Positions 45,718 through 53,552 of a DNA stretch of 64,000 bases are shown here, piece after piece. Origin of the DNA: Campylobacter anatolicus (GTDB taxonomy: Bacteria; Campylobacterota; Campylobacteria; Campylobacterales; Campylobacteraceae); contig NZ_JAGSSY010000001.1 of the NCBI RefSeq assembly GCF_018145655.1, positions 372,001 through 436,000 of the forward strand, in the 5' to 3' direction. The notes beneath the pieces were generated by a model that saw nothing but the letters and a program-made list of their open reading frames with translations, made no database searches and was not told the origin of the DNA. Each line of letters begins with the position of its first letter. Within the stretch, counting starts at the first letter, position 1. Both the position numbers and the translations under genes were made by a program.

Positions 45718-47106
45718 ATGCTTGGTATTATCATCGGTATTATCATATTGATAGCTGTTGGTTGGGCGATAGTTAAAGGCAAATACGCACCGCTCGTGCT
45801 TTTTGCCTCTGGTGTTTTTATGTTGGTTTGTTCCGCTATATTAAAAACTGGAAAATTTATGCCAAAAAAAGCGATGCCAACTGGTAACGAATACTTAGAT
45901 ATTATCGAGTATATACGTTATATGTTTTCAAACACTATGGCAGAGCTTGGTTTGCTTATTATGTTTATGGTTGGCTTTGCTAACTATATGACTCACATCG
46001 GTGCAAACGATGCGTTTGTATCCATGACTACAAAACGTCTTACAAAGATAAAAAATCCATACTTTATGATATTTGCAGCATTTGCAATTGCAAAGCTAAT
46101 TAGCATGGTTATTACTAGTGCTGCTGGACTTGGTGTATTATGCCTAGCACTCCTTGGACCTGTATTGATCTCTCTTGGGCTTAATAAAATGACAATTGGT
46201 TCAATATGTTGTATGTCAGGGGCTGCTTCAATGGTATTAATCGGAGCTTCAACGGCTGCTGCTGCAAAAGCAACGCAACTTTCTATACTAGATTATGTCT
46301 TTACATATAAAATTCCAGCCGCTCTACCAACGTCTATTGTTATAGGTATCGCACTTGTTTTTTGGAATAAATATTTAGATAAAAAAGAGGGTTGGATTTG
46401 TAGCGAGCATATCGGCGAGAGTTTGGATTTTAGTGAAAATGTAAAACGCCCAGATGAGAGTGCTCCTAAAATTTATGCTATATTGCCATTTTTGCCGATG
46501 ATACTTGTTGTTGTATTTTCTGAGTATTGCCTAGCTTCAATAAAGCTAAATATCTCAGCCATTATCCTATTATCGGTAATCATTGCGATATTTTGTGAAA
46601 TAATAAGATACAAATTTAAATTTAATCCGATAGCCGATGGGCTAAAAGCATTTTTTCAAGCTATGGGTAAAAGCCTTAGTGGCGTTGTAGTGCTTATCGT
46701 TGCTGCTGGTGTTTTTGCACAAGGATTTAAAGCACTAGGGATGCTTGATAGTATCGTAAGTCTAGCAAATACTTTAGGCTTTGGCGGACTTGGAATGTCA
46801 ATCTTATTTGTCATCATTACAACACTAGTTACCATTATAGCTGGTTCAAATGGTGCTAGTTTTTATCCGCTTATCGAAATGGTGCCACATATAGCTTCAA
46901 AACTAAACGTCAGCTCCGTAATGCTTGTTTTACCAATGCATCAAGCCTCAACTATAGCTCGTCCACTATCGCCAGTATCAGGCGTAGTAGTGGCTATAGC
47001 TGGTATGTTAAAATGCAGCCCTTTAGAGCTAGTTAAACGTTGTAGTGTGCCTGCTGTTGCCGGTCTTGTAAGTCACCATATATTTGTATTTTTACTATCA
47101 CTTTAA
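45718..47106 (+). CDS. dcuC: Anaerobic C4-dicarboxylate transporter, DcuC family
   Basis: 462 aa, about 12 TM helices. LGIIIGIIILIAVGWAIVKGKYAPLVLFASGVFML is the DcuC start. GANDAFVSMTTKRLTKIKNPYFMIFAAFAIAKLISMVITSAAGLGVLCLALLGPVLISLGLNK and VSGVVVAIAGMLKCSPLELVKRCSVPAVAG are family blocks. It exchanges or exports succinate against fumarate and other C4-dicarboxylates. The paralogues DcuA/B are a different family. A G-rich ribosome-binding site (AAAGGATAAT) precedes the ATG. Confidence 0.88.
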   Translation: MLGIIIGIIILIAVGWAIVKGKYAPLVLFASGVFMLVCSAILKTGKFMPKKAMPTGNEYLDIIEYIRYMFSNTMAELGLLIMFMVGFANYMTHIGANDAFVSMTTKRLTKIKNPYFMIFAAFAIAKLISMVITSAAGLGVLCLALLGPVLISLGLNKMTIGSICCMSGAASMVLIGASTAAAAKATQLSILDYVFTYKIPAALPTSIVIGIALVFWNKYLDKKEGWICSEHIGESLDFSENVKRPDESAPKIYAILPFLPMILVVVFSEYCLASIKLNISAIILLSVIIAIFCEIIRYKFKFNPIADGLKAFFQAMGKSLSGVVVLIVAAGVFAQGFKALGMLDSIVSLANTLGFGGLGMSILFVIITTLVTIIAGSNGASFYPLIEMVPHIASKLNVSSVMLVLPMHQASTIARPLSPVSGVVVAIAGMLKCSPLELVKRCSVPAVAGLVSHHIFVFLLSL

Positions 47107-47117
47107 GAAGAAATACT

Positions 47118-48884
47118 ATGAATGAAATTTTACCCAAATGGACATTTGATGATGTCTATATAGATTTTGAAAATGATAAATTTATACAATCACTCAAAGA
47201 TGCAGATGAGATTATAAATAAAATTTATAAAGGTATAAATGAGATGGAGTCTATTACAACTATGATAGACTTATATGAATTGGCTTTTGATAAGCTAAGC
47301 TCACTCAAAGCATTTTGTCGTTGTAAGCTAAGCGAAAACACCAAAGACGATCGAGTAGCCATCAATGAAGATAAAATATCAAAAAGCCTTGCTATGCTTG
47401 ATGAGATAAGACAAATTTTATTTAATAAAATGGATGCATTATCAATTAATGATAAAATTTGGCACTCGCCACAACTTGAACGTTGGAAATTTTTATATGA
47501 TGAGTATAAAAATAGCTGGAAAAAATCTTTAAATGACCAAAATTTAAACGAATTAAAACAGAGTAATTTTATACCGCTATATAGTATTTTTACTCATTTA
47601 AACAACCTTATAAGCATTAAGGCAGAGGATAAAAATAGCGATTTAAATACATACAATCTCTCAAAATGCAGCGGTATTTTAAAGGGTAGCCCAGATGCAA
47701 TTTTAAGAAAAAATATCTCTGATGGGCTAAATAGTCATTATGAAAAATTTTCTCCCATATATATCGATGTATTAAATATGTTACAAGGTTTTAGGCTAAA
47801 TGAGTTTAAAGTAGCAAATATCGATCCTTTTACGCCAAGTTTTCAACAAAATAGGATAAGCTCTGAAGCGATAAATGCAATGTATAAAGCACTTTTTGAT
47901 AATGTTAATAACATTAGACAAGCTGTAAGTCTACGTGCTAAATTTTTAAATAAAGATAGACTATCAAGCTATGATCTATTAGCACCTTCGCCATTTTCTA
48001 GCAAAGAACTTATACCATATAAAACTGCTATTTTTACTATAAAATCAGCCTTAAATACATTAAGCCCTCAAATAGGTAATTTTATAGATATGATGATAAA
48101 AAATCGTTGGATAGAGGCTCAAAATAGAAACGATAAAGCTGGTGGAGCGTTTTATACTAGATTTAACGAATTTAAGCAACCTCGGGTATTTACAAGCTAT
48201 ATGGGAACTCAAGCCCATATGATACAACAAGCCCACGAGCTAGGACATGCTTGGCACTACTGGATAATGCGTGATATGCCAACAATTAAGACTGAATTTC
48301 CTATGTCTTTAGCCGAGATAGCCAGCACTTTTAATGAAGCCGTTTTAAGGGATTATCTACAGCAAAATAGCTACGACGATACACTTTTTTTTGATATATT
48401 ATGGCAAGAGCTTAAATCTGCAGCAAATTTTATGCTCCATATTATGGTTAGATATGACTTTGAGATATCTTTTATAAAATTTAGAAGTGAAAAAATTTTA
48501 ACATCAGCAAAAGTACAAGAACTACTTGCTAATGCGTGGCGTAAATGGTATGGTGATACAACTGATGACATCGAGCTTTTCTTACCATATTTTAAACTAC
48601 ATTTTTACAAAACAGATCAATATATTTATAACTATCCATATGCAGTTGGCTATCTAATATCACAATTTTTGATTAACAAATTTAGAGAAGATGGAGATAA
48701 ATTCATTGATATATATAAGCCATTTTTACGTGATTGTGGATGTATGAGCGTAGATGATATTATACTAAAACACTTTAAAAAGGATATAAAATCGACTGAT
48801 TTTTGGTCTGAATGTATAAATAGTGCTATGATTTATATAGATAAATTTAAATCAATACAAAATAGTATTAAATTTAAAAATTAG
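47118..48884 (+). CDS. M3-family oligoendopeptidase (PepF-like)
   Basis: 588 aa, cytosolic zinc peptidase. The active site is Q-Q-A-H-E-L-G-H-A-W-H-Y-W, with the third ligand in LAEIASTFNEAVLRDYL about 25 residues on, the M3 pattern. GGAFYTRFNEFKQPRVFTSYMGT and the terminal FYKTDQYIYNYPYAVGYLISQFLI are also PepF-like. It degrades short peptides, which fits the peptide uptake system in the window. It follows dcuC by 11 bases, probably one operon. Confidence 0.88.
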   Translation: MNEILPKWTFDDVYIDFENDKFIQSLKDADEIINKIYKGINEMESITTMIDLYELAFDKLSSLKAFCRCKLSENTKDDRVAINEDKISKSLAMLDEIRQILFNKMDALSINDKIWHSPQLERWKFLYDEYKNSWKKSLNDQNLNELKQSNFIPLYSIFTHLNNLISIKAEDKNSDLNTYNLSKCSGILKGSPDAILRKNISDGLNSHYEKFSPIYIDVLNMLQGFRLNEFKVANIDPFTPSFQQNRISSEAINAMYKALFDNVNNIRQAVSLRAKFLNKDRLSSYDLLAPSPFSSKELIPYKTAIFTIKSALNTLSPQIGNFIDMMIKNRWIEAQNRNDKAGGAFYTRFNEFKQPRVFTSYMGTQAHMIQQAHELGHAWHYWIMRDMPTIKTEFPMSLAEIASTFNEAVLRDYLQQNSYDDTLFFDILWQELKSAANFMLHIMVRYDFEISFIKFRSEKILTSAKVQELLANAWRKWYGDTTDDIELFLPYFKLHFYKTDQYIYNYPYAVGYLISQFLINKFREDGDKFIDIYKPFLRDCGCMSVDDIILKHFKKDIKSTDFWSECINSAMIYIDKFKSIQNSIKFKN

Positions 48885-49050
48885 CAAAATGATTTTATCA
48901 TAAAAGACTTTCACTAAAATAACTTTTACTTAAAACGAATAATCATAGGCATTTTATAGGACTAACTCTACTTAAAAATTTTATGCTACTTTTGGTATTA
49001 TATACTGATAATAAATTTCATAATTAAGCAATGTTTTAGCTATTTTTTTT

Positions 49051-49056
49051 TATAAT
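49051..49056 (+). promoter_or_regulatory. Candidate -10 element for DUF2325-fldA operon
   Basis: TATAAT directly after a run of nine T, 37 bases before the ATG at 49093. The rest of the 208-base gap from 48885 has no gene. Confidence 0.5.
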
Positions 49057-49092
49057 CACTATCAAAATAAATATAAATTTTAGGAGCTTGAT

Positions 49093-49407
49093 ATGTCAGT
49101 ATTAGTCATAGGTGCCGATGAGATAACACCAATAAAAGCGGTATTAAAAGATCTTGGAGCACAAAAAATAGAACATTGGGATGCCAGAAATGAAAATCGT
49201 GTAAATCGCAAACCTATCCCTCAAGACACCGAGTGCGTAGTGATGCTAACAAGCTTCTTAAATCACAATACAATGAAAACGATAAAAACTCAAGCTAAAA
49301 AACGCAACATACCAATCGTATGTGCCAAAAGAAGTGTTAGTTGCGTATTTTGCGAGTATTGCAAAGTCTTTGGGCTAGATAAGGAATTCGGATGCAAAGT
49401 AGAATAA
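49093..49407 (+). CDS. DUF2325 protein
   Basis: 104 aa: MSVLVIGADEITPIKAVLKDLGAQKIEHWDARNENRVNRKPIPQDTECVVMLTSFLNHNTMKTIKTQAKKRNIPIVCAKRSVSCVFCEYC. This is the small Rossmann-like DUF2325 domain (G-x-D-x-[IL] start, D-x-V-[IV]-x-x-T/L...H, K-x-x-K, P). The function is not established. The CVFCEYC cluster at the end might bind a metal. In C. jejuni the same three-gene order DUF2325 / unknown / fldA occurs. Confidence 0.8.
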   Translation: MSVLVIGADEITPIKAVLKDLGAQKIEHWDARNENRVNRKPIPQDTECVVMLTSFLNHNTMKTIKTQAKKRNIPIVCAKRSVSCVFCEYCKVFGLDKEFGCKVE

Positions 49408-49410
49408 TCG

Positions 49411-50130
49411 ATGAAATTCGGATATTTATCAGGTATTGGCGAAATAACTCCAAATATTTTTGCAAAGGCTAGTGCTGTATCAAAAGCTAAAATTTTTATC
49501 ACGCTTTACAATGCAAACGTAGAGCGTGATATGCAAATTCCACTGCATTATGCAAAATTTAAAAACATAAAAAAGATATTTAAAGCCCATATAGATGAGC
49601 TTTTAACACACAAATCTATAAATGCAAAAGTGGCTTGGAATTTTTGTTTAGTTTCAAATGTCATAATTCGTGCCTATTTAGATAAAAATTTTGAGATTTT
49701 GAAATTTATTGCAAAAGAACCAAAGTATCCAGTCGCAAAGCTAATAAAAATGCTTTATATAACTGGTGATTTTGAAATTTGTTTTGATGCAAATGAGATG
49801 TTTTTTCATTTTGTTTATGATAAAATATCAAAAAAACATTTAGATAAAGATATTGTTTTTCAAAATGGTATAATTAGTATTTTTAAAAACAAAGAGCATT
49901 TGCTTAGCGTTATGCCAAGCTTTAAGCATATAAATTTAGACGATATGAGAAATATAAACGATGAAATTTATCGTGCAGTTGGAGCGATAAATTCAAAAAA
50001 ATGTGAGAAAATTTATATAGTTTTTCCACGAAATAACAAGTTTAAGCATCATATTGACATTAAGCATTGCGACTGTGTTAATGGTAGCATAAAGCTCGTG
50101 CCTTATACAATTAGTAATAAAATTTTTTAA
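49411..50130 (+). CDS. Conserved Campylobacter protein of unknown function
   Basis: 239 aa, no TM segment or signal peptide: MKFGYLSGIGEITPNIFAKASAVSKAKIFITLYNANVERDMQIPLHYAKFKNIKKIFKAHIDELLTHKSINAKVAWNFCLVSNVIIRAYLDKN and so on. I recognise no catalytic motif. It corresponds in position and size to the gene beside fldA in C. jejuni. It lies between DUF2325 (3-base gap) and fldA (12-base gap), so it is part of that operon; a link to flavodoxin is only a guess. Confidence 0.75.
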   Translation: MKFGYLSGIGEITPNIFAKASAVSKAKIFITLYNANVERDMQIPLHYAKFKNIKKIFKAHIDELLTHKSINAKVAWNFCLVSNVIIRAYLDKNFEILKFIAKEPKYPVAKLIKMLYITGDFEICFDANEMFFHFVYDKISKKHLDKDIVFQNGIISIFKNKEHLLSVMPSFKHINLDDMRNINDEIYRAVGAINSKKCEKIYIVFPRNNKFKHHIDIKHCDCVNGSIKLVPYTISNKIF

Positions 50131-50142
50131 AAAAGGAAATAG

Positions 50143-50634
50143 ATGATAGGTATTGTTTTTGGTAGCAGTATGGGAAATACTGAAGAGGCTGCTCAATTTT
50201 TAAGTGAAAATTTGGGTCTAGAAAACGAAGTTTTAAACGTTACAGATGTCGATGCAGACAAGATCAATAGCTATGACAAGCTAATACTTGGCACATCTAC
50301 CTGGGGTAGTGGTGATCTACAAGATGATTGGGATGCATTTAACTTTGATGGATTAAAGCTTACTGGTAAAACAGTAGCGGTTTTTGGTATGGGTGATAGC
50401 GAAAGCTACTCTGATGAATACTGCAATGGTATGGCAAAACTTTATGATGCTATAGTGGCTAAAGGAGCAAAACCTGTTGGAGCAGTTAGCACTGACGGTT
50501 ACACTTTTGATAGTTCAGATTCGGTAAGAGATGGTAAATTTGTAGGTCTTGCGCTTGACGCCGATAACGAAAGCGAAAAGACTGAGGGTAGAATCCTTGC
50601 ATGGATAGAACAGATAAAACCGCTTTTTGCTTAA
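50143..50634 (+). CDS. fldA: Flavodoxin
   Basis: 163 aa long-chain flavodoxin. MIGIVFGSSMGNTEEAAQFL is the FMN phosphate loop, LGTSTWGSGDLQDDWDAF holds the W stacking on the flavin, and FGMGDSESYSDEYCNGM the second stacking aromatic. It is the likely electron carrier for NifJ in this window. AAAAGGAAAT precedes the ATG. Confidence 0.96.
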   Translation: MIGIVFGSSMGNTEEAAQFLSENLGLENEVLNVTDVDADKINSYDKLILGTSTWGSGDLQDDWDAFNFDGLKLTGKTVAVFGMGDSESYSDEYCNGMAKLYDAIVAKGAKPVGAVSTDGYTFDSSDSVRDGKFVGLALDADNESEKTEGRILAWIEQIKPLFA

Positions 50635-50638
50635 TATT

Positions 50639-50656
50639 GTGTGGAATTTTCCACAC
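50639..50656 (+). terminator. Terminator after fldA
   Basis: GTGTGGAA at 50639-50646 pairs with TTCCACAC at 50649-50656, followed by TTTT, just past the fldA stop. Confidence 0.75.
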
Positions 50657-50658
50657 TT

Positions 50659-51309
50659 TTATATATTTTTTATGTATTCAATCGCTTCTAGAGGATTATT
50701 GCAAATTTTATCAGAACAACATTGTAAATTTTTAAGGCTACCATAACCACAAAGTAGTGCTATACCATTGACATTAGCTGATTTTGCTGCATTCATATCC
50801 ATACAAGTATCGCCTATCATAAAAGTCCATTTGCGACACTCTGCACTATCTTTATTAAGTCTAGAAAGAGCTAAATTTATAGGTTCAGCGTTTGGCTTTG
50901 GATGCGTAACATCATCTCGTCCAACAATGGTTTTAACGTATTTTGCGATACCTAGATATTTAAGCAAGATAATAGAAAATTTAGAAGTTTTTGTAGTTAC
51001 CACACCAATATCGGCAAACTCATTTGCTAATGCTAAAGCCTCTTTTGCAAACGGTAAAAGTGTAGTTTGGGATAGATAAACCTTTTCATAATGGCTCTTA
51101 TAAGCTATTATAAAATCATCTATTAAATGTTCTTCTACTCCAAGTTTGGCAAACATTATACTAAGTGGATGGCCCACAAAAGACTTTACATTGTCGTGGT
51201 TAGGAGTTTTCCTTGAATGTGCTTTAAAAGCCGCATCAAATCCACCGAGTATAGCAGGAGTTGAGTCTATCAAAGTACCATCAAGATCAAAAAATATAGT
51301 TTTTTTCAA
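50659..51309 (-). CDS. HAD-family phosphatase (phosphoglycolate-phosphatase-like)
   Basis: 216 aa. IFFDLDGTLIDSTPAILGGFDAAF contains the nucleophilic D-x-D-G-T, VVTTKTSK is motif II, HPKPNAEPI the motif III lysine, and MIGDTCMDMNAAKSANV the motif IV acidic pair. The sequence and helical cap match Gph-type 2-phosphoglycolate phosphatases, but related HADs act on other small phosphates. It converges with fldA. Confidence 0.85.
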   Translation of the reverse strand: MKKTIFFDLDGTLIDSTPAILGGFDAAFKAHSRKTPNHDNVKSFVGHPLSIMFAKLGVEEHLIDDFIIAYKSHYEKVYLSQTTLLPFAKEALALANEFADIGVVTTKTSKFSIILLKYLGIAKYVKTIVGRDDVTHPKPNAEPINLALSRLNKDSAECRKWTFMIGDTCMDMNAAKSANVNGIALLCGYGSLKNLQCCSDKICNNPLEAIEYIKNI

Positions 51310-51337
51310 GGATTATCTTTGTGATTTAACTTTAAAA

Positions 51338-51365
51338 AGGGTTTGGTGCAAAGACCAAAACCCTA
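51338..51365 (-). terminator. Terminator after cadF
   Basis: On the minus strand AGGGTTTTGGT pairs with ACCAAACCCT (one-base bulge) across a 6-base loop and is followed by TTTTT, 17 bases past the cadF stop. Confidence 0.75.
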
Positions 51366-51380
51366 AAAGTGGTTTAATAA

Positions 51381-52403
51381 TTATTTATTGAAAGTAGCTT
51401 CAACACGTCTGTTTTCAGCACGACCTTCTTTTGTTTTATTTGTAGCAACTGGTCTGGTCTCGCCATAACCAACTGTTGTTATCTTATCAGCACTTACGCC
51501 AAAATCTTCGAGAGTCTTAGCAACTGCCTCTGCTCTTTTTTCAGATAGTTTTTGGTTATAAGCTTCAGCACCAACACTATCTGTATGTCCAGCTAGAAGT
51601 ACCCTATAGCCATCATTTTTAGCCATAAAGTCAGCTACTTTTTTAATCTCAGTAGCATAAGTTGGACTTACTTTGTAGCTATCAAATGCAAAATTTACGC
51701 CTAGATCTCTAAGAACGATAACTTTCTCACAACCATTCTCATCTACAACAACGCCTGCCGGAGTATTAGGGCATTTATCAACATCGTTTAATACGCCATC
51801 GTTATCATCATCAAGAACTACTGGTGCGGTTGCAGTTACAACTGGAGCGGCAGCTACAACTGGAGCCATCTTAGAGTCAATGCCAATACCAAATCCTAGT
51901 GTGTAGAAGAAGTTATGATCAGCTTTCTCAAATTTAATAGCATCTCTTGCCTCTAATTTAAGAGCAAAGACATCTGTTACTTGATATCTGACACCAAAAC
52001 CATATTGGCCAAAACCACCATCTTCATTATCAATAAATTGTGATGGAACGTCTTCATAACCAAGACCAATTAGTCCATAAAGTCCAATTTTATCGAATGT
52101 TACGATATCTTTGACAGCATTTACATAATATCTAAGAGTACGACCCTTATTCTCTAGTTGTTGACCTTTTTTTAATACACTTTCTGTTACTTTGTGTGAG
52201 TAATCAACACCTAGCTCGATTTGGTCTATAAAGAAGTCCTCTAGATTTCTAGCAGCTCTTATACCAATAGCTAAATGCTCGTCTGTTCCGAGGTTATCCT
52301 CTGGATGAACCCCACTTATAGTTGGAGTAATCTCATAGTTGTATGCTGCATTTGACGCAAAAAGTGCAGTCGCAGCAACCATAGCTAAAGCAATCTTTTT
52401 CAT
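51381..52403 (-). CDS. cadF: CadF-like outer-membrane adhesin, OmpA family
   Basis: 340 aa. The signal peptide MKKIALAMVAATALFASNA is followed by an eight-strand beta-barrel (to about residue 185), an alanine/valine linker, a calcium-type repeat DDDNDGVLNDVDKCPNTPAG, and a C-terminal OmpA peptidoglycan-binding domain (VNFAFDSYKVSPTYATEIKKVADFM, AGHTDSVGAEAYNQKLSEKRAEAV). In C. jejuni CadF binds fibronectin. Its placement before rpsI-rplM matches that species. The FRLS tetrapeptide described for C. jejuni CadF is not in this sequence, so fibronectin binding should not be assumed. Upstream gap 52404-52657 (254 bases) holds its promoter and the rpsI terminator. Confidence 0.88.
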   Translation of the reverse strand: MKKIALAMVAATALFASNAAYNYEITPTISGVHPEDNLGTDEHLAIGIRAARNLEDFFIDQIELGVDYSHKVTESVLKKGQQLENKGRTLRYYVNAVKDIVTFDKIGLYGLIGLGYEDVPSQFIDNEDGGFGQYGFGVRYQVTDVFALKLEARDAIKFEKADHNFFYTLGFGIGIDSKMAPVVAAAPVVTATAPVVLDDDNDGVLNDVDKCPNTPAGVVVDENGCEKVIVLRDLGVNFAFDSYKVSPTYATEIKKVADFMAKNDGYRVLLAGHTDSVGAEAYNQKLSEKRAEAVAKTLEDFGVSADKITTVGYGETRPVATNKTKEGRAENRRVEATFNK

Positions 52404-52616
52404 AATAGAATTCCTTTCTTTATTTAATTTTTCTCTATGTTAAAGATTGCATATTTTAGCAAAAAAATATAAATATTTGTTTAATTTATGCAAAAATTAA
52501 TATTACAAATTTATTACAATTTATAAATAGTGGCATAAATAGTAATATAAAAAATATGCAAAAATACAAAAAAGTAAAAAATAAATTTAAAAAGAGATGA
52601 TAATTTTATACGAGGT

Positions 52617-52645
52617 GTGAAGCAAAAACCAAAGCCTTGCTTCAC
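52617..52645 (-). terminator. Terminator hairpin after rpsI
   Basis: GTGAAGCAA at 52617-52625 pairs with TTGCTTCAC at 52637-52645 (9 bp, 11-base loop), 12 bases past the rpsI stop on the minus strand. The T-run is poor. Confidence 0.55.
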
Positions 52646-52657
52646 AAAATTAAGATA

Positions 52658-53047
52658 TTAACGTTTAGAGAATTGAGGACTACGTCTTGCTTTTCTCTTA
52701 CCAAATTTCTTGCGCTCAACAACACGCGAATCGCGAGTTAGCAACCCTTTTGGTTTTAGTGCCGCTCTAAAATCAGCGTCCATAGCAGCTAATGCACGTG
52801 AAATTCCATGTCTTAATGCCTCTGCTTGAGCTGAGTATCCACCGCCCAAGGTCGTAGCAGTTATATCTATTAGACTCTCTTGTTTTGTAGCTACTAGTGG
52901 CTGAACTACTTTTAGCTTTATCGCCTCATGTCCGCCCAACCAAGTGTTAAGATCCATTCCATTTACTACGATTTTACCACTACCTGATTTTATCCAAACC
53001 TTAGCAATCGCCGTTTTTCTCTTTCCTGTTGCATAAACTGTTGCCAT
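52658..53047 (-). CDS. rpsI: 30S ribosomal protein S9
   Basis: 129 aa; [30 protein letters not shown] at the start and [13 protein letters not shown] at the end, the basic tail that reaches the P-site tRNA. It follows rplM by two bases, the universal rplM-rpsI pair. Confidence 0.98.
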   Translation of the reverse strand: MATVYATGKRKTAIAKVWIKSGSGKIVVNGMDLNTWLGGHEAIKLKVVQPLVATKQESLIDITATTLGGGYSAQAEALRHGISRALAAMDADFRAALKPKGLLTRDSRVVERKKFGKRKARRSPQFSKR

Positions 53048-53049
53048 TA

Positions 53050-53475
53050 TTATTTTCCTTTTTTAGCGATTTGTGCAGTGTGTGGGTGCTCACTTCCCTC
53101 ATACACTTTAAGTTTTTTGATCATATCTTTGCCTAGTTTTGTCTTAGGAAGCATACCACGAACTGCAAGTTTATATAGCTTAACAGGGTTGGTTGCTAGT
53201 AACTCACCAAATTTCTCGCTCTTTACGCTACCAAAATATCCTGAATGTCTATGATAAAGCTTTTGCTCTGCCTTATTTGTACCAGTAAATTCAACCTTAG
53301 AAGCATTTATAATGATAACATAATCACCACAATCAACGTTTGGGGTATAGCCAGGTTTGTGTTTGCCACGAAGAAGTGTTGCAACCTCTGTTAGCAATCT
53401 ACCAAAACGCTTACCAGTCGCATCTAACACGATCCAATCACGTTTTACTTCATTTGGCTTTGTTATTTTTGTCAT
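53050..53475 (-). CDS. rplM: 50S ribosomal protein L13
   Basis: 141 aa; [45 protein letters not shown] and [28 protein letters not shown] are L13 signatures. First of the pair with rpsI. Confidence 0.98.
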   Translation of the reverse strand: MTKITKPNEVKRDWIVLDATGKRFGRLLTEVATLLRGKHKPGYTPNVDCGDYVIIINASKVEFTGTNKAEQKLYHRHSGYFGSVKSEKFGELLATNPVKLYKLAVRGMLPKTKLGKDMIKKLKVYEGSEHPHTAQIAKKGK

Positions 53476-53552
53476 TTTTTTACCTTTGCCAATAAATTTA
53501 AAATGTGATTTTATTTAAAAATTACTTATGAATAGCTTAAATTAAGTATTAT

